Source: Rhyacophila brunnea (lineage: Eukaryota > Arthropoda > Insecta > Trichoptera > Rhyacophilidae). Taken from it: a stretch of 64,000 nt of DNA. This document shows, one piece after another, positions 26,134 through 38,427 of this stretch (the stretch's first letter is position 1; every line of letters begins with the position of its first letter). The stretch lies in contig JAGYXB010001104.1 in assembly GCA_022495005.1 (NCBI GenBank), positions 434,001 through 498,000 on the forward strand. The letters run 5' to 3'. Made by a program: the position numbers and the translations under genes. The notes under the pieces are model-generated. The model did no database searches, was not told where the DNA came from, and worked only from the letters and a program-made list of their open reading frames with translations.

Positions 26134-27517
26134 GGGGGGACATGCTCGTCGAAGGTCAAAATTGAGTTTTTATTGTATTTTCAAACCATGATCCTGGACA
26201 CTCCTTAAACGTTGTAGATAATCTATTTATATAATTTTGAAGCCTTATTATCCTTTATAATTATTTTAAACATTTGATGACTGCATTAAAGTATTTTTGT
26301 TACATAAAATAGTATTCTTTTAAACCTCTCGCTCTAATGTTTTAGAATATAGTCATATTTCGGTACATAACTGTGCAGTGGTGTTATGATTTTTTACGTT
26401 TATTAATTTTTAAACGCATTTAAAAACTATTAACATAATTTATTATGAGATAATTTTTATTCACGATAAAAAATTATATTGATAATCTCTGTGATCGCAA
26501 ATTTGACAAGAATTAGGCATTATATTATTCAAAAAATCGGCAAGATTAACACATTTGAAGATGATATTAAAGATATTTATTATAAGCTATGTTTTTGACC
26601 ATTCAAGTGTGATAAACATCTTATGAATAATAATTGATTTACAATAATTATTGACCTAAGAATAAGGTAGTGTTTTTTTGAAATACGCCATTTCTTTTGT
26701 CATTCCCCAGTGGTTAAACTACAACATACGGCCGTAGCCATAAATTGACAAACTATAATTGAAGTAGGGAGTAAATGATATTGACGCGCGTGTTTGAACA
26801 TGTACCGTTTAAAAAAAAATTTAAAAAAAATTGGTTAGGTACATGTTCAAACACGCGCGTTGACATAATTTTACTCCCTTCTTTAATTAAAGTTTGTCAA
26901 TTTATGGCTACGGCCGTATGTTGTAGCTTAACTACTGGGGATTGACAAAAGAAATGGCGTATTTCAAAAAAACACTACCTTATTCTTAGGTCAATAATTA
27001 TTATAAAGCAATCATTATTCATAAGATGTTTATCACACTTGAATGGTCAAAAACATAGCTTATAATAAATATCTTTAGATTCATCTTCAAATTTGTTAAT
27101 CTTGCCGATTTTTTTAATAATAATATGCCTAATTCTTGTCAAATTTGGGATCACAGAGATTATCAATATAATTTTTTATCGTGAATATTTTACAAAAATT
27201 ATCTCATAATAAATTATTCTAATGGTTTTATAAATGCGTTTAAAAATTAATAAATGTAAAAAATCTTAACACCAATGCACAGTTATGTACCGAAATATGA
27301 CAATATTCTAAAACATTAGAGCGAGAGGTTTAAAAGAATACTATTTTATGTAACAAAAATACTTTATGCAGTCATCAAATGTTTAAAATAATATAAAGGA
27401 TAATAAGGCTTCAAAATTATATAAATAGATTATCTACAACGTTTAAGGAGTGTCCAGGATCATGGTTTGAAAATACAATAAAAACTCAATTTTGACCTTC
27501 GACGAGCATGTCCCCCC
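26134..27517. mobile_element. 1.38-kb palindromic (foldback) element flanked by TTAA
   Basis: Left arm 26134-26806 and right arm 26838-27517 are inverted copies with few differences, around a 31-bp A-rich spacer. Ends are GGGGGGACATGCTCGTCG and its complement. TTAA occurs at 26130-26133 and 27518-27521, the target duplication of piggyBac-type (and some Kolobok) elements. No open frame of note. It sits inside the pogo-like element, so it arrived later. Confidence 0.9.
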
Positions 27518-28099
27518 TTAATGCATTACGGGCATTCATAATATTGAAGTATCAATATCATTTGTCATTTTTAAGTTATATTTACAAGGAAGCAAGTTTG
27601 TGGGGGGGTCAACTACTCAAACTTTTTTTAATACTTTTTCAGTAGTTGACCAGGGTGGTCAACTACTAGATAAATTAAATAAAATTATTTCACTTAGTTT
27701 TGAACAATTTTTACATTCATAAGTATGGAACAATGATTATTTATTAATTAGAAGTGTCTAGGGTGGTTCTGTCCAGTAGATGACCTAGGCGTCAACTTTT
27801 TTTTTTTTTTTTTGGTTTGTGTATTTTTTCTTCGGAAAACAAAAATTTCTTGAATTATAGCCCTGAATATATAGCAACTGAATGAAGCAGGCCAACAATA
27901 GCCGACAACTTACGAGAAATAGCGACGCGATAAAAAAAAATGCAGGGCATCACGGAGGATTTACTTTGGTCATTATAACGTACCCATATAATTAATAATG
28001 TTAACGTTAGTTTTGCCGCAAATTGTTTATCAGCCTACCTCACCATACTTTTTTATATAACCTGCCTGCTTCACCATACTTTCATATAACCTGCCGCCC

Positions 28100-29361
28100 C
28101 TAGGGGAGCAGGGTCTTAGCCAAAAAAGGAATCGAGACAGTGTACCAGCAGGTAAATGCCGACGATAAAGAATGCATAACCGTCATAGTAACAGGGAGTG
28201 TCGGTGGGGCTGTCACACCAACGACAGTCCTCTACAAGTACAAAAGAATTCCTCAAGACATTTCCGAAAATGTGGACTTTGTCCATGGAGCCCTTAAGCT
28301 GAAACAGTACCAGGAGAATCGTAAAGTGTGCCTTCAATGGTTACATCAGAGGAACCCAAGCGGTATTTAGAGAGAGTTCCTGAGTAAAAACATTGATGAG
28401 GAAAATCTTGAATCATTCCGCAAAAACAACGAACCTGATAAAGATGATAAGTCACTGTTCGCACTGTGACGAAAAGTAAAAAATGAGTTGGAAAATATCA
28501 CTCCACCTGACCCGGTCAGACTCATCGATGAGGCATTGCAAGAAGAGGAATCTGATGATATGATGTCTTTGGCCGCCTGGAATACTATGAATTATTATGA
28601 TGTTTCATCTCCAATGGCTAGGGCACCTGTGGCTGGTCTAACGACTTGTGATGGTGATTCGTCTCCAATCGCCAGTGCACCTAAGGCTGGTATAAGGATT
28701 TGTAATGATACTTCGTCTCCAATCGCCAGTGAACCCGTGGCTGGTCCATCAAATATTCGTAGTCCATTCAAGAGACATTTTTTCTTCCCCGGTGAAGGGG
28801 AAGAAAAATTCAAGAAGAAAGCAAAAAAGGGAAAAAACCCCCACCCCACTTGCCAGGAGTATTTCCTAAACAAAAAGAGGAAGAAAAAAGAAATGGAACG
28901 GTTGAAAAAAGAACGAGCTGCAGAGAGGCAAAGAAAGAAAGAACTAAATGTGCAAGCAAAGGAAGAAAAAAAATGGGGGAATTGAAAGCAGTCAAGAAGA
29001 AAATGCGTTTTTCTTCTGAGTCTTATAACCCAAATGTTGACATTTCAGACTCAGCGGAGAGTGAATGGCATAAGTCTAGTGATGAAAGCTTTAAGCCTAA
29101 AACTCGTTGGCTGCCCGCTATGAAAGTCATTAATGAACATTATATTATAATACTTCCCGGGGAAAACCGTCCATATTTCTAAAGTAAAAGCTACTATTTC
29201 ATCGATGCAAAAGTGCGGGAGATTATGGAAATGGCCAGAGCGACCCGATGTACTTAGCCATGAATGGAAGGCGGTAGTATCCCACATAAATGACCCGACA
29301 CAAGTAAGCAAAACTAGTAATGTTTATTTAGTTCCGGAATTGGACTTTATTTGGAATATCT
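28100..29361 (+). pseudogene. pogo/Tigger-like transposase, C-terminal half, broken
   Basis: Read in pieces: ETVYQQVNADDKECITVIVT and GSVGGAVTPTTVLYKYKRIP (28120-28260) match the DDE core of pogo-type transposases before the second Asp. An internal deletion follows. A long C-terminal region (28488-28985) has PDPVRLIDEALQEEES, SPFKRHFFFPGEGEEK and a highly basic Lys/Arg/Glu stretch likely to be a nuclear signal or coiled coil. The tail (29200-29361) reads KWPERPDVLSHEW and YLVPELDFIW, typical of insect pogo-like proteins with an extra C-terminal domain. Within 28600-28740 a motif of the form SSPIASxPxAG is repeated three times. The first and second catalytic Asp are not present. Confidence 0.75.
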
Positions 29362-29993
29362 AAGGATTTTATGTTAAGTTTTATTTTGGTAAGTACTGAG
29401 CCTATGCGTTACTATGCAGTATGTATGTACTTAGTTGCTAAAATAAATATATTTTTGTATTTTTAGTTTGAAGTAACTAATTTTGCACCTTTTGTTACCC
29501 GAACAAAGCTGATGATTTGCTGTTAAACAAAATCCTCTCCTAGGTAACTTGTTACTGAACCGCCCATTGCTACCAAGTTGATTCAAGTAACTATGGGCTA
29601 GAGTGGTCTGACAGGAAGCCCTGAGGCAACTCTGATGACTGATTTGCCATAAAGCCTTCTGATTAGACATGGTCAACTACTGAAAAATATAGTGGTCAAC
29701 TACTGGAACCCCTGATTAGACATGGTCAACTACTGAAACATATAGTGGTCAACTATTGGAACTTTCAATTTTTTGGATGGTCAACTACTGGAACAAAAAC
29801 ATGGTCTTGAAAAATTGAACACAATTTTTTTGTAACAGACCCTTTCTTAATTTTTGTCTTGTCATATTAATTAAGACATTTGATCCATTATGAGTAGACT
29901 TGCTTTGCCAACATTCGGTGTAATGCTAAACGTTAATCGTTATTTTTGTTGAATTTTTTTCTTAAATGGTCAACTACTGGTACGTTTACCTTA

Positions 29994-31116
29994 TGTAACA
30001 AATATTATATATTGTAATAAGTAACACAAAATATATGATTATGCAATATAAAGCCACAAAATAAATATGACTTAAATTAACGATATAAAAGATAATTTGC
30101 GATAAGTATCTATTTAATATTAGGAATGTTAATATTACATATATATTTTACATAACAGTGGATATTTTGACTACTTCATTACACATTGAAATTATTAAGG
30201 AGGCAGTAGCCATTCGTTCAATTAGTAGATCATTGAATCACAGTAAATAGTTGTATAATTTTTGTTTTACAAAAATAAAAGCCTATCTATGTCATTTAAA
30301 AAAATATAATTTGTTTATAATTTTATTCGCTATGCACGGAACAGATCATTTGTATTCAAGTTTTTTATTAAAAAATATTGTAGGCGGTTCATTTATTTTA
30401 CTATTTTATGTACTCACATGATTATGAAGTTGTTTCAACAGTTAGTAGGTAAATATTGTTATCAGCCAAATGACAATAGTTAAATAAAAGTGAAGTTCGC
30501 ATAATTTTATAAAATAATAAATTGTCATTACTACCTTTTGTAAATGGTGGCTCTAATAATTACAATATAAATTTTTTTACATTACGAAAATTGCCCATAA
30601 TGGTTGAGAGGTAAATGTATCAGAATTATAATGTCGTGGGTGCCTGATCCGAATCCTGGGTCTGGCAATTTCACATGTTATGTATTAATGTAATTAATGC
30701 AAGCGGCTTACATCAGAGTAATTTTAGCCAAGGGATGGAGTAGGTATATAAGCTACATTATGCAAGAAAGAGACAATGTGGTAAATTTCCAAATTGGAAT
30801 TTATAACGGAAAAATCATGAGCAATTAAGATTGAATATGTACAATTTGATACAGTTTACAGTGTTAACGAAACATGTGAACTATAAAAACAAATTTATAT
30901 CAATTATATGGTATTTGCAAAGTGATAATACAACATTATTCTTTATATAAATACGGAGCTGTAACTCATGAATTCAAACTAGTGGCTAATTAAAAAATTC
31001 ATGTTGTTTTTTTCAATTTGATCGAAGGGTTCGGGCGAATAGTTAACAACTATTCATCATAAAAAAAGTTTGTTAATATAACTTAAGTGGAAGCCCATAT
31101 TGCAACATTGAAAAGG
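29994..31116. other. intergenic, AT-rich
   Basis: No gene recognised. Holds the decayed SINE at 30601-30730. Downstream flank of the Efr gene. Confidence 0.4.
30601..30730 (+). repeat. tRNA-derived SINE, copy 3 (decayed)
   Basis: Contains CCGAATCCTGGGTCTGGCAA, the same B-box end as copy 2, then a partial body with GCGGCTTACATCAG. Confidence 0.6.
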
Positions 31117-32067
31117 TTATCTGTTATCTTTAACTCTATTAAAATCAATAAAAAGAACAGTACCGATGAACACAAGAATTGTACCGGCCCAATGATAGAG
31201 AGTGAAATTATTATTAAAAAATGCAACTGATAAAATTAAGGAAAGGAACTTTCGCAGAGTCAATATAAGCGTTACGGTAAGGGAGGTGCACTCAGATGTT
31301 AAAACATAGACAGAGCGTATGCAAATATATTGAGTGATGGCATTAGCTGCTAGCAAAACCCATGCATACGATATAAACCCAAGTAATGGGATAGCCAACG
31401 AACCACTGGCTGAAGTCAATTTGGCAGCAACCAGCAAATCGCTAGACAAAAACACAAAAAAAGGCAAAGGTAACAAATGAGAATAATATAACATATCGTT
31501 GGAATGTTTACCGTATTTAATATAAAGAGATTCTTGTAACAAGCCCATAATAGCACTCAAAAAAAGAGCAAAAAGTAGTAAAACGACACCAAAGCACCAC
31601 TGCATTATATATCTCGAAGACTCGATTGATTTTGTAACAGTATTAGCAGAATATAATGTGCAAATAATTATTCCTAAAGTAATTAAACCTACAGAAATAA
31701 ATTTTTTGGGCGTGTAATTCCTTCGGCGAATTAATATGCCCAATATCATATTGGCACCCAGAGATCCAGATTTGATGATAATGTGTAAAGGCGTAGGAAT
31801 GTTAAAGTTGTATGCATAGTTGTTACAGACACTCGTTATGAAAAATAAACCAACCAGATAGGCACAGTCGCGGACGGGAATGATCGGGTTCTTTGTACCG
31901 AATTTGCTTGTGAAAATAAATCCCTCGATAGCGATCAGAAGAAACTGTAAAAACGTTGCGAGATTCGCGACTCCTGGAACGGTTACAAGTAACTCTTCCA
32001 AAATGAGAACGTTGAGGCAGCACCCACAAAACACTGAGAGTACTAGAGCATATATCTTTAGCACCAT
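31117..32067 (-). CDS. Efr: SLC35B4/Efr nucleotide-sugar transporter
   Basis: Multi-pass ER/Golgi membrane protein of the SLC35B family. The human protein carries UDP-xylose and UDP-GlcNAc; the Drosophila orthologue Efr also carries GDP-fucose in the ER and supports Notch O-fucosylation. The frame extends upstream to 32157, but the Met at 32067 (MVLKIYALVLSVFCGCCLNV) aligns with the family start and gives 316 residues, against about 330 in human. Landmarks: LATFLQFLLIAIEGFIF, NNYAYNFNIPTPLHIIIKSG, GSLGANMILGIL, YGKHSNDMLYYSHLLPLP, ITQYICIRSVYVLTSECTSL, TLRKFLSLILSV and HWAGTILVFIGTVLF. About ten hydrophobic segments and a Lys/Arg tail (VKDNR). No intron interrupts it, whereas the human gene has many; a functional retrocopy is possible. 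No disabling change seen. Confidence 0.95.
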   Translation of the reverse strand: MVLKIYALVLSVFCGCCLNVLILEELLVTVPGVANLATFLQFLLIAIEGFIFTSKFGTKNPIIPVRDCAYLVGLFFITSVCNNYAYNFNIPTPLHIIIKSGSLGANMILGILIRRRNYTPKKFISVGLITLGIIICTLYSANTVTKSIESSRYIMQWCFGVVLLLFALFLSAIMGLLQESLYIKYGKHSNDMLYYSHLLPLPFFVFLSSDLLVAAKLTSASGSLAIPLLGFISYAWVLLAANAITQYICIRSVYVLTSECTSLTVTLILTLRKFLSLILSVAFFNNNFTLYHWAGTILVFIGTVLFIDFNRVKDNR

Positions 32068-32691
32068 TTTACATTCTTGAAGGTATTGTAGCTCTCTAGA
32101 AGTATTAAACCTTAACACAAAATAAAATTTTACATTGGAATGTATTAATCGTAGCACAATAAGTTAAATCATAATGAGATTCGGTGTTAATTTTCGGTTA
32201 CATTATAGAAAATTGTTAATGTTGACGTTGACCCTAGTTACATTTTGACACCTGTCAACTAAAGTCAAAATAAATTGTGCCGTTAGGTGTTGCCAGCCTG
32301 GCCGTATAATAATATTATTATTTATGTCTTCCGTGACTACCAAACAAAATGAAACACAACATAATACGAGTTGAAAACATATGAAATCATACATGTTGAG
32401 ATATTTTTTTAGATTTGTTTGAAAACGGTATGTCACTCAGTTTTGCGAGTTGTGGCTAAAAGACTATATTTTTTATCATGTATGGCAACATATTTGTAAT
32501 TTTTCAAATGACAGTTCGATCGCTGTATGCATGTAATTTCAATATTTTAATAAATAAAAATCTTTAATCTTTCATACTATTTGAGATAAATGGATATTCG
32601 CATTCTTTAGTACATTAGATGTTTTCGATTAAAATGTGAAATATAGTTACGTTCATAAGTGCTTTGATATGCGAAGTTCGTCTTGTAAAAT
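32068..32691. promoter_or_regulatory. divergent intergenic region between Efr and the CAGQN-family gene
   Basis: Two genes point away from each other with about 620 bp between start codons, so their promoters must lie here. No TATA box or other core element could be assigned with confidence. Confidence 0.35.
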
Positions 32692-35113
32692 ATGTCAACA
32701 ATGAATAATGCTATCAATCCCAAGCATGAAAACGCTTCAAAGCTGAATTCTAATCAAAGCACTAAAAAAACTAAATTACGAAAACCAGAGATGTGGAAAA
32801 AACAACGATTAAAAATGGAACGGTAGGTTTAGTTCAATTTAAAAATCCATCCACAACATTAAATTTATACAATACAACAAAGGAGCTGAAGACTGATGAT
32901 ATTTTTATAGTGAAATCACCTCCATGTCGACATCACCTTAAATCAGGAATGTTGCCATTAGTATTTCCCATACATTATCCTAATCCGTGGTGATATACCA
33001 TCACTGATATGAAAATATTATTAGGATAAATGAAAGAATTTCACTTGCAGTAGTATTTTATTTTTTGGTTGGTGGCTGGTTTGTTCATAATAAAATAATA
33101 TTATATTTAACGAAAATCATCCGTTCAAAAATGCCAACTCAAAATATAGTTTTTCCATGTTGAATTGCAATTCTTTGTTAGCGAGGTAATAAACTGAGCC
33201 AAAATAATCTATAGTGATCATCATCATCGGGACTTGACAACCTGGGTGTTGTGTTCCTCTAACAACTCTTTCCACCTATTCTTATCCAAAGTGGTTGTTT
33301 TCCTATTCGGTACTAACAAACAACCTTCTGGCTACGTACAATTATGCGGGAAGAGGAATCACGAAAGTGAACTGGTGGAAAGTTTTTGTGAATGAGGAAT
33401 GAACACTGATGTTTTGGAAAATTGTTCTAACAAATAATCAGTTTCAGCACCCAAAGCAATCACCTTTTTTATTTCTCAATTTTCTTGAATCTTTTCAATT
33501 GACTGGAACCACACCACAACCTACCACTACTACGGTATAAGTTGGTTGATACCAGGCTTAAAAGTTACTATTTTTTCAGTCATTCAGCCAAAGAGCTTCC
33601 GTCATTACCAGATTGTGGACACTGCGAAAAGAGTATGTATTGCAGCAGACTTACACATGAAGATGTCAGTCATTTTCAGGGTGGATTTTACAAAAATGCC
33701 AACAAAGTCAAACAGGACATTTTTATTCTTAGACATTGTGCTGTATCAGCACCTAAGAGGTACGCAATCCAAATTAATAAAATAAATCACTTATTCACAT
33801 TGTATATAATTATGTTCTTCATATTTTTGTACAGTGTCGAGTCATGAAACCTGAGGGTAAGGGAGCGGAAGGCAATTAATACTTTGAAATGTCGTGTTGG
33901 CGCCGAATGCTTTGTATTTCTTGGACAGTGCACAGGATGAACCAGTCAATCATCCAGAGACTACATATAAAGGAACGCCTTCGACAATATGTTTGAGACG
34001 CATTCTGAAGTTTTTTGGACATACTGTTATTGCAAGCAGTGTAATTGTTATTCAATAAAAGTTATGATCCTATTATCAGTTATAAAATTATATTTGAATC
34101 ATATTTCTATTAAGCAGCTATCTATATATTTCACAGAAATATAATACACTTAAAAACTTAATTTGTATGTTTTAGATATATTGAACATAATCTTCCACAG
34201 AACAATTTCGTTTTTTCATAATCTTATTAAATTATGTCCTTAGATGTAGAGCTAAAAATGGAATACAAAGAAAGTCTATGGTCGTCCATTACAATGCCAC
34301 AACTGTTGATAAGTCATTAGTGCCAGTTTGTCGAAAAACATTTACTCGACTTCTTGGTATTAAATATGGCAGAGTACAAGGAGTATTAAATAGGTAAGTA
34401 AGACTTCTAGATATTTAATAAATATTTATCACTTGACGTTGGCTTTTTTTTTTTATTACATGTAGGTACCATAAATAGAGGATTTTGTAAACCTTATCAT
34501 AATATTATAAAGGTCTCTTAAGAGACTTTGTTTATAACCAGCATTCGACACTTAGATAATAAAAAATATATATGTACTTAGGTACATAATGGTAGCCAAG
34601 TATGTAGTCCATCTATAGTAAATTTTATTAAATAGAATAACACATTTAATGCGGTGAGATAAAATACTGTATTTGTTCTGCGGAATCAACAACGAAGTTT
34701 CTTTATTTTGTTTTAAGTAGTATTGAATTTTGAAGACAATGAATTTTGTTAAGATTCACGAATATCGTAAGAAACATCGTAACTCAAAACATTTTTTGAT
34801 TTCTGTGGTTATATATTTCATGTATGCTTCCAGATATATACAGTCAAAACAAGTGCCAACTGAGAATAGAGGTGGGGACAGAAATTCCAAAAAATTCCAG
34901 CGCAAGTTGCAATCCATTTGCGAGTTCTTAGAGAGTCTGCAAGGAACGGCATCTAATTGCGCCAGATGTGAAGCCAAACGATTGATCCTTTCACCTGAAT
35001 ACGACATGCGGAAGCTGTGGCATTACTACAATGTTAATGCTCCACACGATTTAAGGTATCCGTATACAATAATGTCTAATGGTCGAAATGAAAAGAGGTT
35101 GTCATTATGTTAA
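32692..35113 (+). CDS. spliced gene of the CAGQN transposon-protein family, N-terminal part (copy A)
   Basis: Four exons join in phase with GT/AG borders and no stop: 32692-32822, 33580-33759, 34244-34393, 34834-35055. If the last donor is not used, the frame runs on to a TAA at 35111-35113 and gives 246 residues. Order: basic start with KPEMWKKQRLKMER; a Cys-rich part (PDCGHCEKSMYC); FILRHCAVSAPKRCRAKNG; a helix-turn-helix-like piece VPVCRKTFTRLLGIKYGRVQ; then PTENRGGDRNSKKFQRKLQS, ASNCARCEAKRLIL and MRKLWHYYNVNA. This matches the N-terminal half of the family whose C-terminal half carries YSDxCAGQN. The catalytic half is not found downstream. It may be a truncated host-like gene or a degraded intron-containing element; expression is unknown. 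A LINE end lies in intron 1. Confidence 0.6.
33225..33350 (-). repeat. LINE 3' end (minus strand)
   Basis: The minus strand reads TTLDKNRWKELLEEHNTQVV then KSR and a stop, followed by a GATGATGATGATCA tail. This is the C-terminus of an RTE/CR1-like reverse transcriptase, in intron 1 of the CAGQN-family gene. Confidence 0.65.
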
Positions 35114-35442
35114 GGCGTTGAGGCGTCTAATTCCAAAAACCGATAAGTCCACATATGGTTAAAATCGAGAAAAAAATACGTACGTGTAATTTTACACAAT
35201 ATGTGATGATCTATAAATTTAAAAACCCGTCAAAAGCCTACGAAAAAAAATATTTAAAATCTTGATTTAGTACAAAAGGCGACACATCCATACATCATAA
35301 AGCTTGATTGATTTCGCGCATATTTGAGTCAACCAATAAGGGAGCACTAAATATTACAAATGGCGTCTCCTGTCAATTGATAACATTGCCCTCAAAGTGA
35401 CAATTAATCATCTTATTCACTGTGCTATATTTTTATTCATAA

Positions 35443-36780
35443 TGAGTGGTTTAGTCCAAAATATAACAGCATCTATCAATGGAGTGTCCAGAAAGCGAAA
35501 ACAAAACAAAAATATGTGGAAAATAGAACAGGAGCGGCATATGAGATAATTACATTTTGTACTGCATGCCATATACATATGCCAGAATTATCTTTTTGTC
35601 CAATATTGACTAGACAATGTTATGACGGTAAATGTTTGCGCCTATGGATTTTTTTAAAATTTTAATTAAATTTGATTAATTAAAAAATAATCAATATTGT
35701 CATATTTTATCAAATGGATTTAACTGTCAATTCTTGGTAGAAACACATTGTATTAACTCAATAAAACAATGTTTAGTACTTATTCCATACAATTAATAAT
35801 TATAAGGACCGGTTTCGTCCGCTTCAATCAATCGCTTAGGAGTTGAGAATCTCTCTTTGCCTCGTTCTTCTCACGAGGCAGTGGTTTAAGATTTGTTTTA
35901 TAAGTCAGAAAATAGTAAAACCATAACCTGAAATATATTCATTTTAAAATACATTATTTTCTAATTTAGGGGGGTACAGGTTAAGGGGTACACCCCACCA
36001 TTTTTTCCGGTCTCCCACCGTGCCACCACAATACCAGGGCCCTTAAATATGGCACCTTAACCATGGACCACTTGTTGGCATTTCAATCTACAGCTTATTC
36101 ATGAGTAAATGTATGCAGAAGACGTCGCCCTAGAAATTCTGATAGTAATGTCACAAGAAACATAATTATCATGTAATTATTTTATACCCAAGATTCATTC
36201 ACATTTTGAAGTGAAGGTTTGAGAAGCGACTTTCATGTATATATTTGGGATTAAAAAAGACCGAATTTCAAGGGTGATAAAGAAGTCGACACCTGGATCT
36301 TTGGTGACTGAAAGACGTGGAGGAGACCATCGCTCATTTTATTTAGACTGAAAATGAGCCAGTATCATTTAAAGTTAAAGCTTCCAAGCCACATTATTGC
36401 TGCTCAAAAAGTAGTCAAAGGGTCTTTTTAAGTCATCTATATCATTCGGCTGGAGGCTAATAGCAAAATGAAGGAATATTTTTTCCACGGTGAGATTAAC
36501 TCACTTCATAATATTGGATATGGCAGCCCAAGGATGGATATATGCTCTCGGTGTACTGAATTAACGGAAAAAATAATAACTGCCACTAATTCAGAATGTC
36601 AGAATAATTTGATGGCCGAGCATCGTACTCATACATTAAAATCTAAGACATTTTATAATATGCTGAAAGAAAGCGACGATGACCTCTTGATGATCTTGAT
36701 CTTGATTGACCTGTCATTTGATCACCAATTCCATAATAAGATAATCTGCTCGCAAATAAGTTATATAATTGTTTGTTAAC
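35443..36780 (+). pseudogene. CAGQN-family relic, copy B
   Basis: A start MSGLVQNITASINGVSRKRK with NKNMWKIEQERHMR at 35443-35550 matches the basic N-terminus of the family. After a gap, 36240-36330 reads GIKKDRISRVIKKSTPGSLV and TERRGGDHRSF, then SHYCCSKSSQRVFLSHLY in another frame, and from 36464 SKMKEYFFHGEINSLHNIGY, GSPRMDICSRCTELTEKI and HRTHTLKSKTFYNML. These repeat segments already present in copy A, so it is a separate, more decayed copy. No C-terminal half is visible. Confidence 0.65.
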
Positions 36781-38280
36781 TTATATCACTTAACAAATGC
36801 ACGTTACAAACATTTGAAAATCTACACACGTCCTGAACTGCAAACAGTGACATCAATTTAAATGTAGTCTGGGCAGTCCATATCATACAAATTTGCAAGA
36901 TTTAATCAATACAACATTCGCCGAGACCACACGGCGTTACTTTTAGTGAAACAAAATATTTGTAAACACGTCCACACGTGCGTTTTCATACGTTTTCCAT
37001 CCGTCATAAATACAAAAACCGTGCACATTTGTTTAAAATACTTAGTATGATTTTTTTTATACAAATATTTGCAAACAATTGATATGCAACTTTAAAACGG
37101 TGTTTAAAATGTTTATTTATTTACGAGGAGACTTATCTTGATTTGGGACTTGGAATAACACTTGATGGCGATTCCACAACCTTTTTAGTGAAAATGAATT
37201 GACATGATGTATGCATGTTGAAAGATCTTGACTATACACGCCTACATAAACGAGTGTGAATTTATAAACTTCATTTTATTATAGGTACAGGCGAAGTTAA
37301 ATATCAAAAATATTATGCAATTGAATATAAATAAGACATAGCTCGACAAATAAGATCTATATAATTTCCTACCCAGACGCCGGATTTTTTTTTTCATTTT
37401 ACAATATGTAAAAATCCCATATTTCACAAAAACAGTGAATTTTCAACATAAAAAATTAACCTTTAAAAAATGCTGAACTACTAAAAAAACAATAATCGAA
37501 AACTTTTAAATGTTTAGTAACGCACAACCGCATTTTTTTTGAAATGTTTATTATAATATTATATAGATCCACGTATTAAAAATTATGATAAAAGTTTATT
37601 ATATATAATTTTTTTCAGAATTTTTATGATATTAAAAATATTAAAAGGTTTCAAAGCACTGATCGCGTATGTCATTTTAGGTAGGCGCCATAATAACATA
37701 TATGACGTAAGCTATTGTCTTGCCGAGCCGCTAAGTTCAAATTATTATTTATTGGCGACAAAATAATTTTGTCAAAAATATAATAATATTTAATTACGAT
37801 ATTCAAATTTTAGTATTTTGGATGTGCTATGTTACCAATATACATTTTTTATATCGTACATAGTACGCGGACCACATATTGCCACATATTATATAGATTA
37901 TATTAAGAAACTCGGTTATCTACGAGGAATGGTTATCAGCCATTCGCCGAATTCATTGAAACCTTACTGTGTTACATGTTTTACCTTGTTCATAAATATT
38001 TAAGTTATTAGCAGTCAATTATTTTTCGATCTATTTATCTCGGAATAAGTAATGTTTTCGGAGATGTGAACGAACGACATCTATTTTAAATTTACCACCA
38101 ATTTCACCTGATATTTGAAAACGGGTCTCAAAATAACATTTTCTTTTGTTGTTTTTCAAGAAAATATTAAAAAAATATTAAAGACTATTGCAAGTATCGA
38201 TATAGATACCAAGCAATAAGCATCTATATTCTATACCTGATGATATGTTTTCTTTCTTATGTTAGATGACGTCCCTATTA

Positions 38281-38302
38281 TGTATGTATGTATGTATGTA
38301 CT
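38281..38302. repeat. (ATGT)n microsatellite
   Basis: About five TATG units ending in TACTTA. Confidence 0.8.
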
Positions 38303-38427
38303 TATTTAAAAAAGTGAGGTAGTATTTAACAGACACTACAAAATATTGAAGTTAATATTACGAGAAATGGTTTTGAGCCATTCGCCTAATCCATTAGATC
38401 CTTGCACTAGATCAAACATTGAAAAAA

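Larger units (their letters stand above)
25847..29991 (+). mobile_element. pogo/Tigger-like element with iterated GGTCAACTACTG
   Basis: Starts AGGTAAATGTACCAGTAG and ends with the inverted counterpart (one mismatch in 24), flanked by TA at 25845-25846 and 29992-29993. The motif GGTCAACTACTG, or its complement, recurs at about 25857, 27608, 27640, 27655, 29671, 29693, 29723, 29747, 29779 and 29967, concentrated near the ends. It contains a broken pogo-type transposase and a nested palindromic insertion. Length 4145 bp including the insertion. Confidence 0.85.

Noticed and set aside
26134..27517. CRISPR array or host regulatory palindrome
   Set aside because: There is a single large inverted repeat with TTAA flanks, not direct repeats with spacers; an insect element explains it.
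35055..36464. Intron joining copy A exon 4 to the block at 36464
   Set aside because: Phases fit, but the sequence just upstream of 36464 repeats family segments already in exon 4, so a second copy is the better reading.
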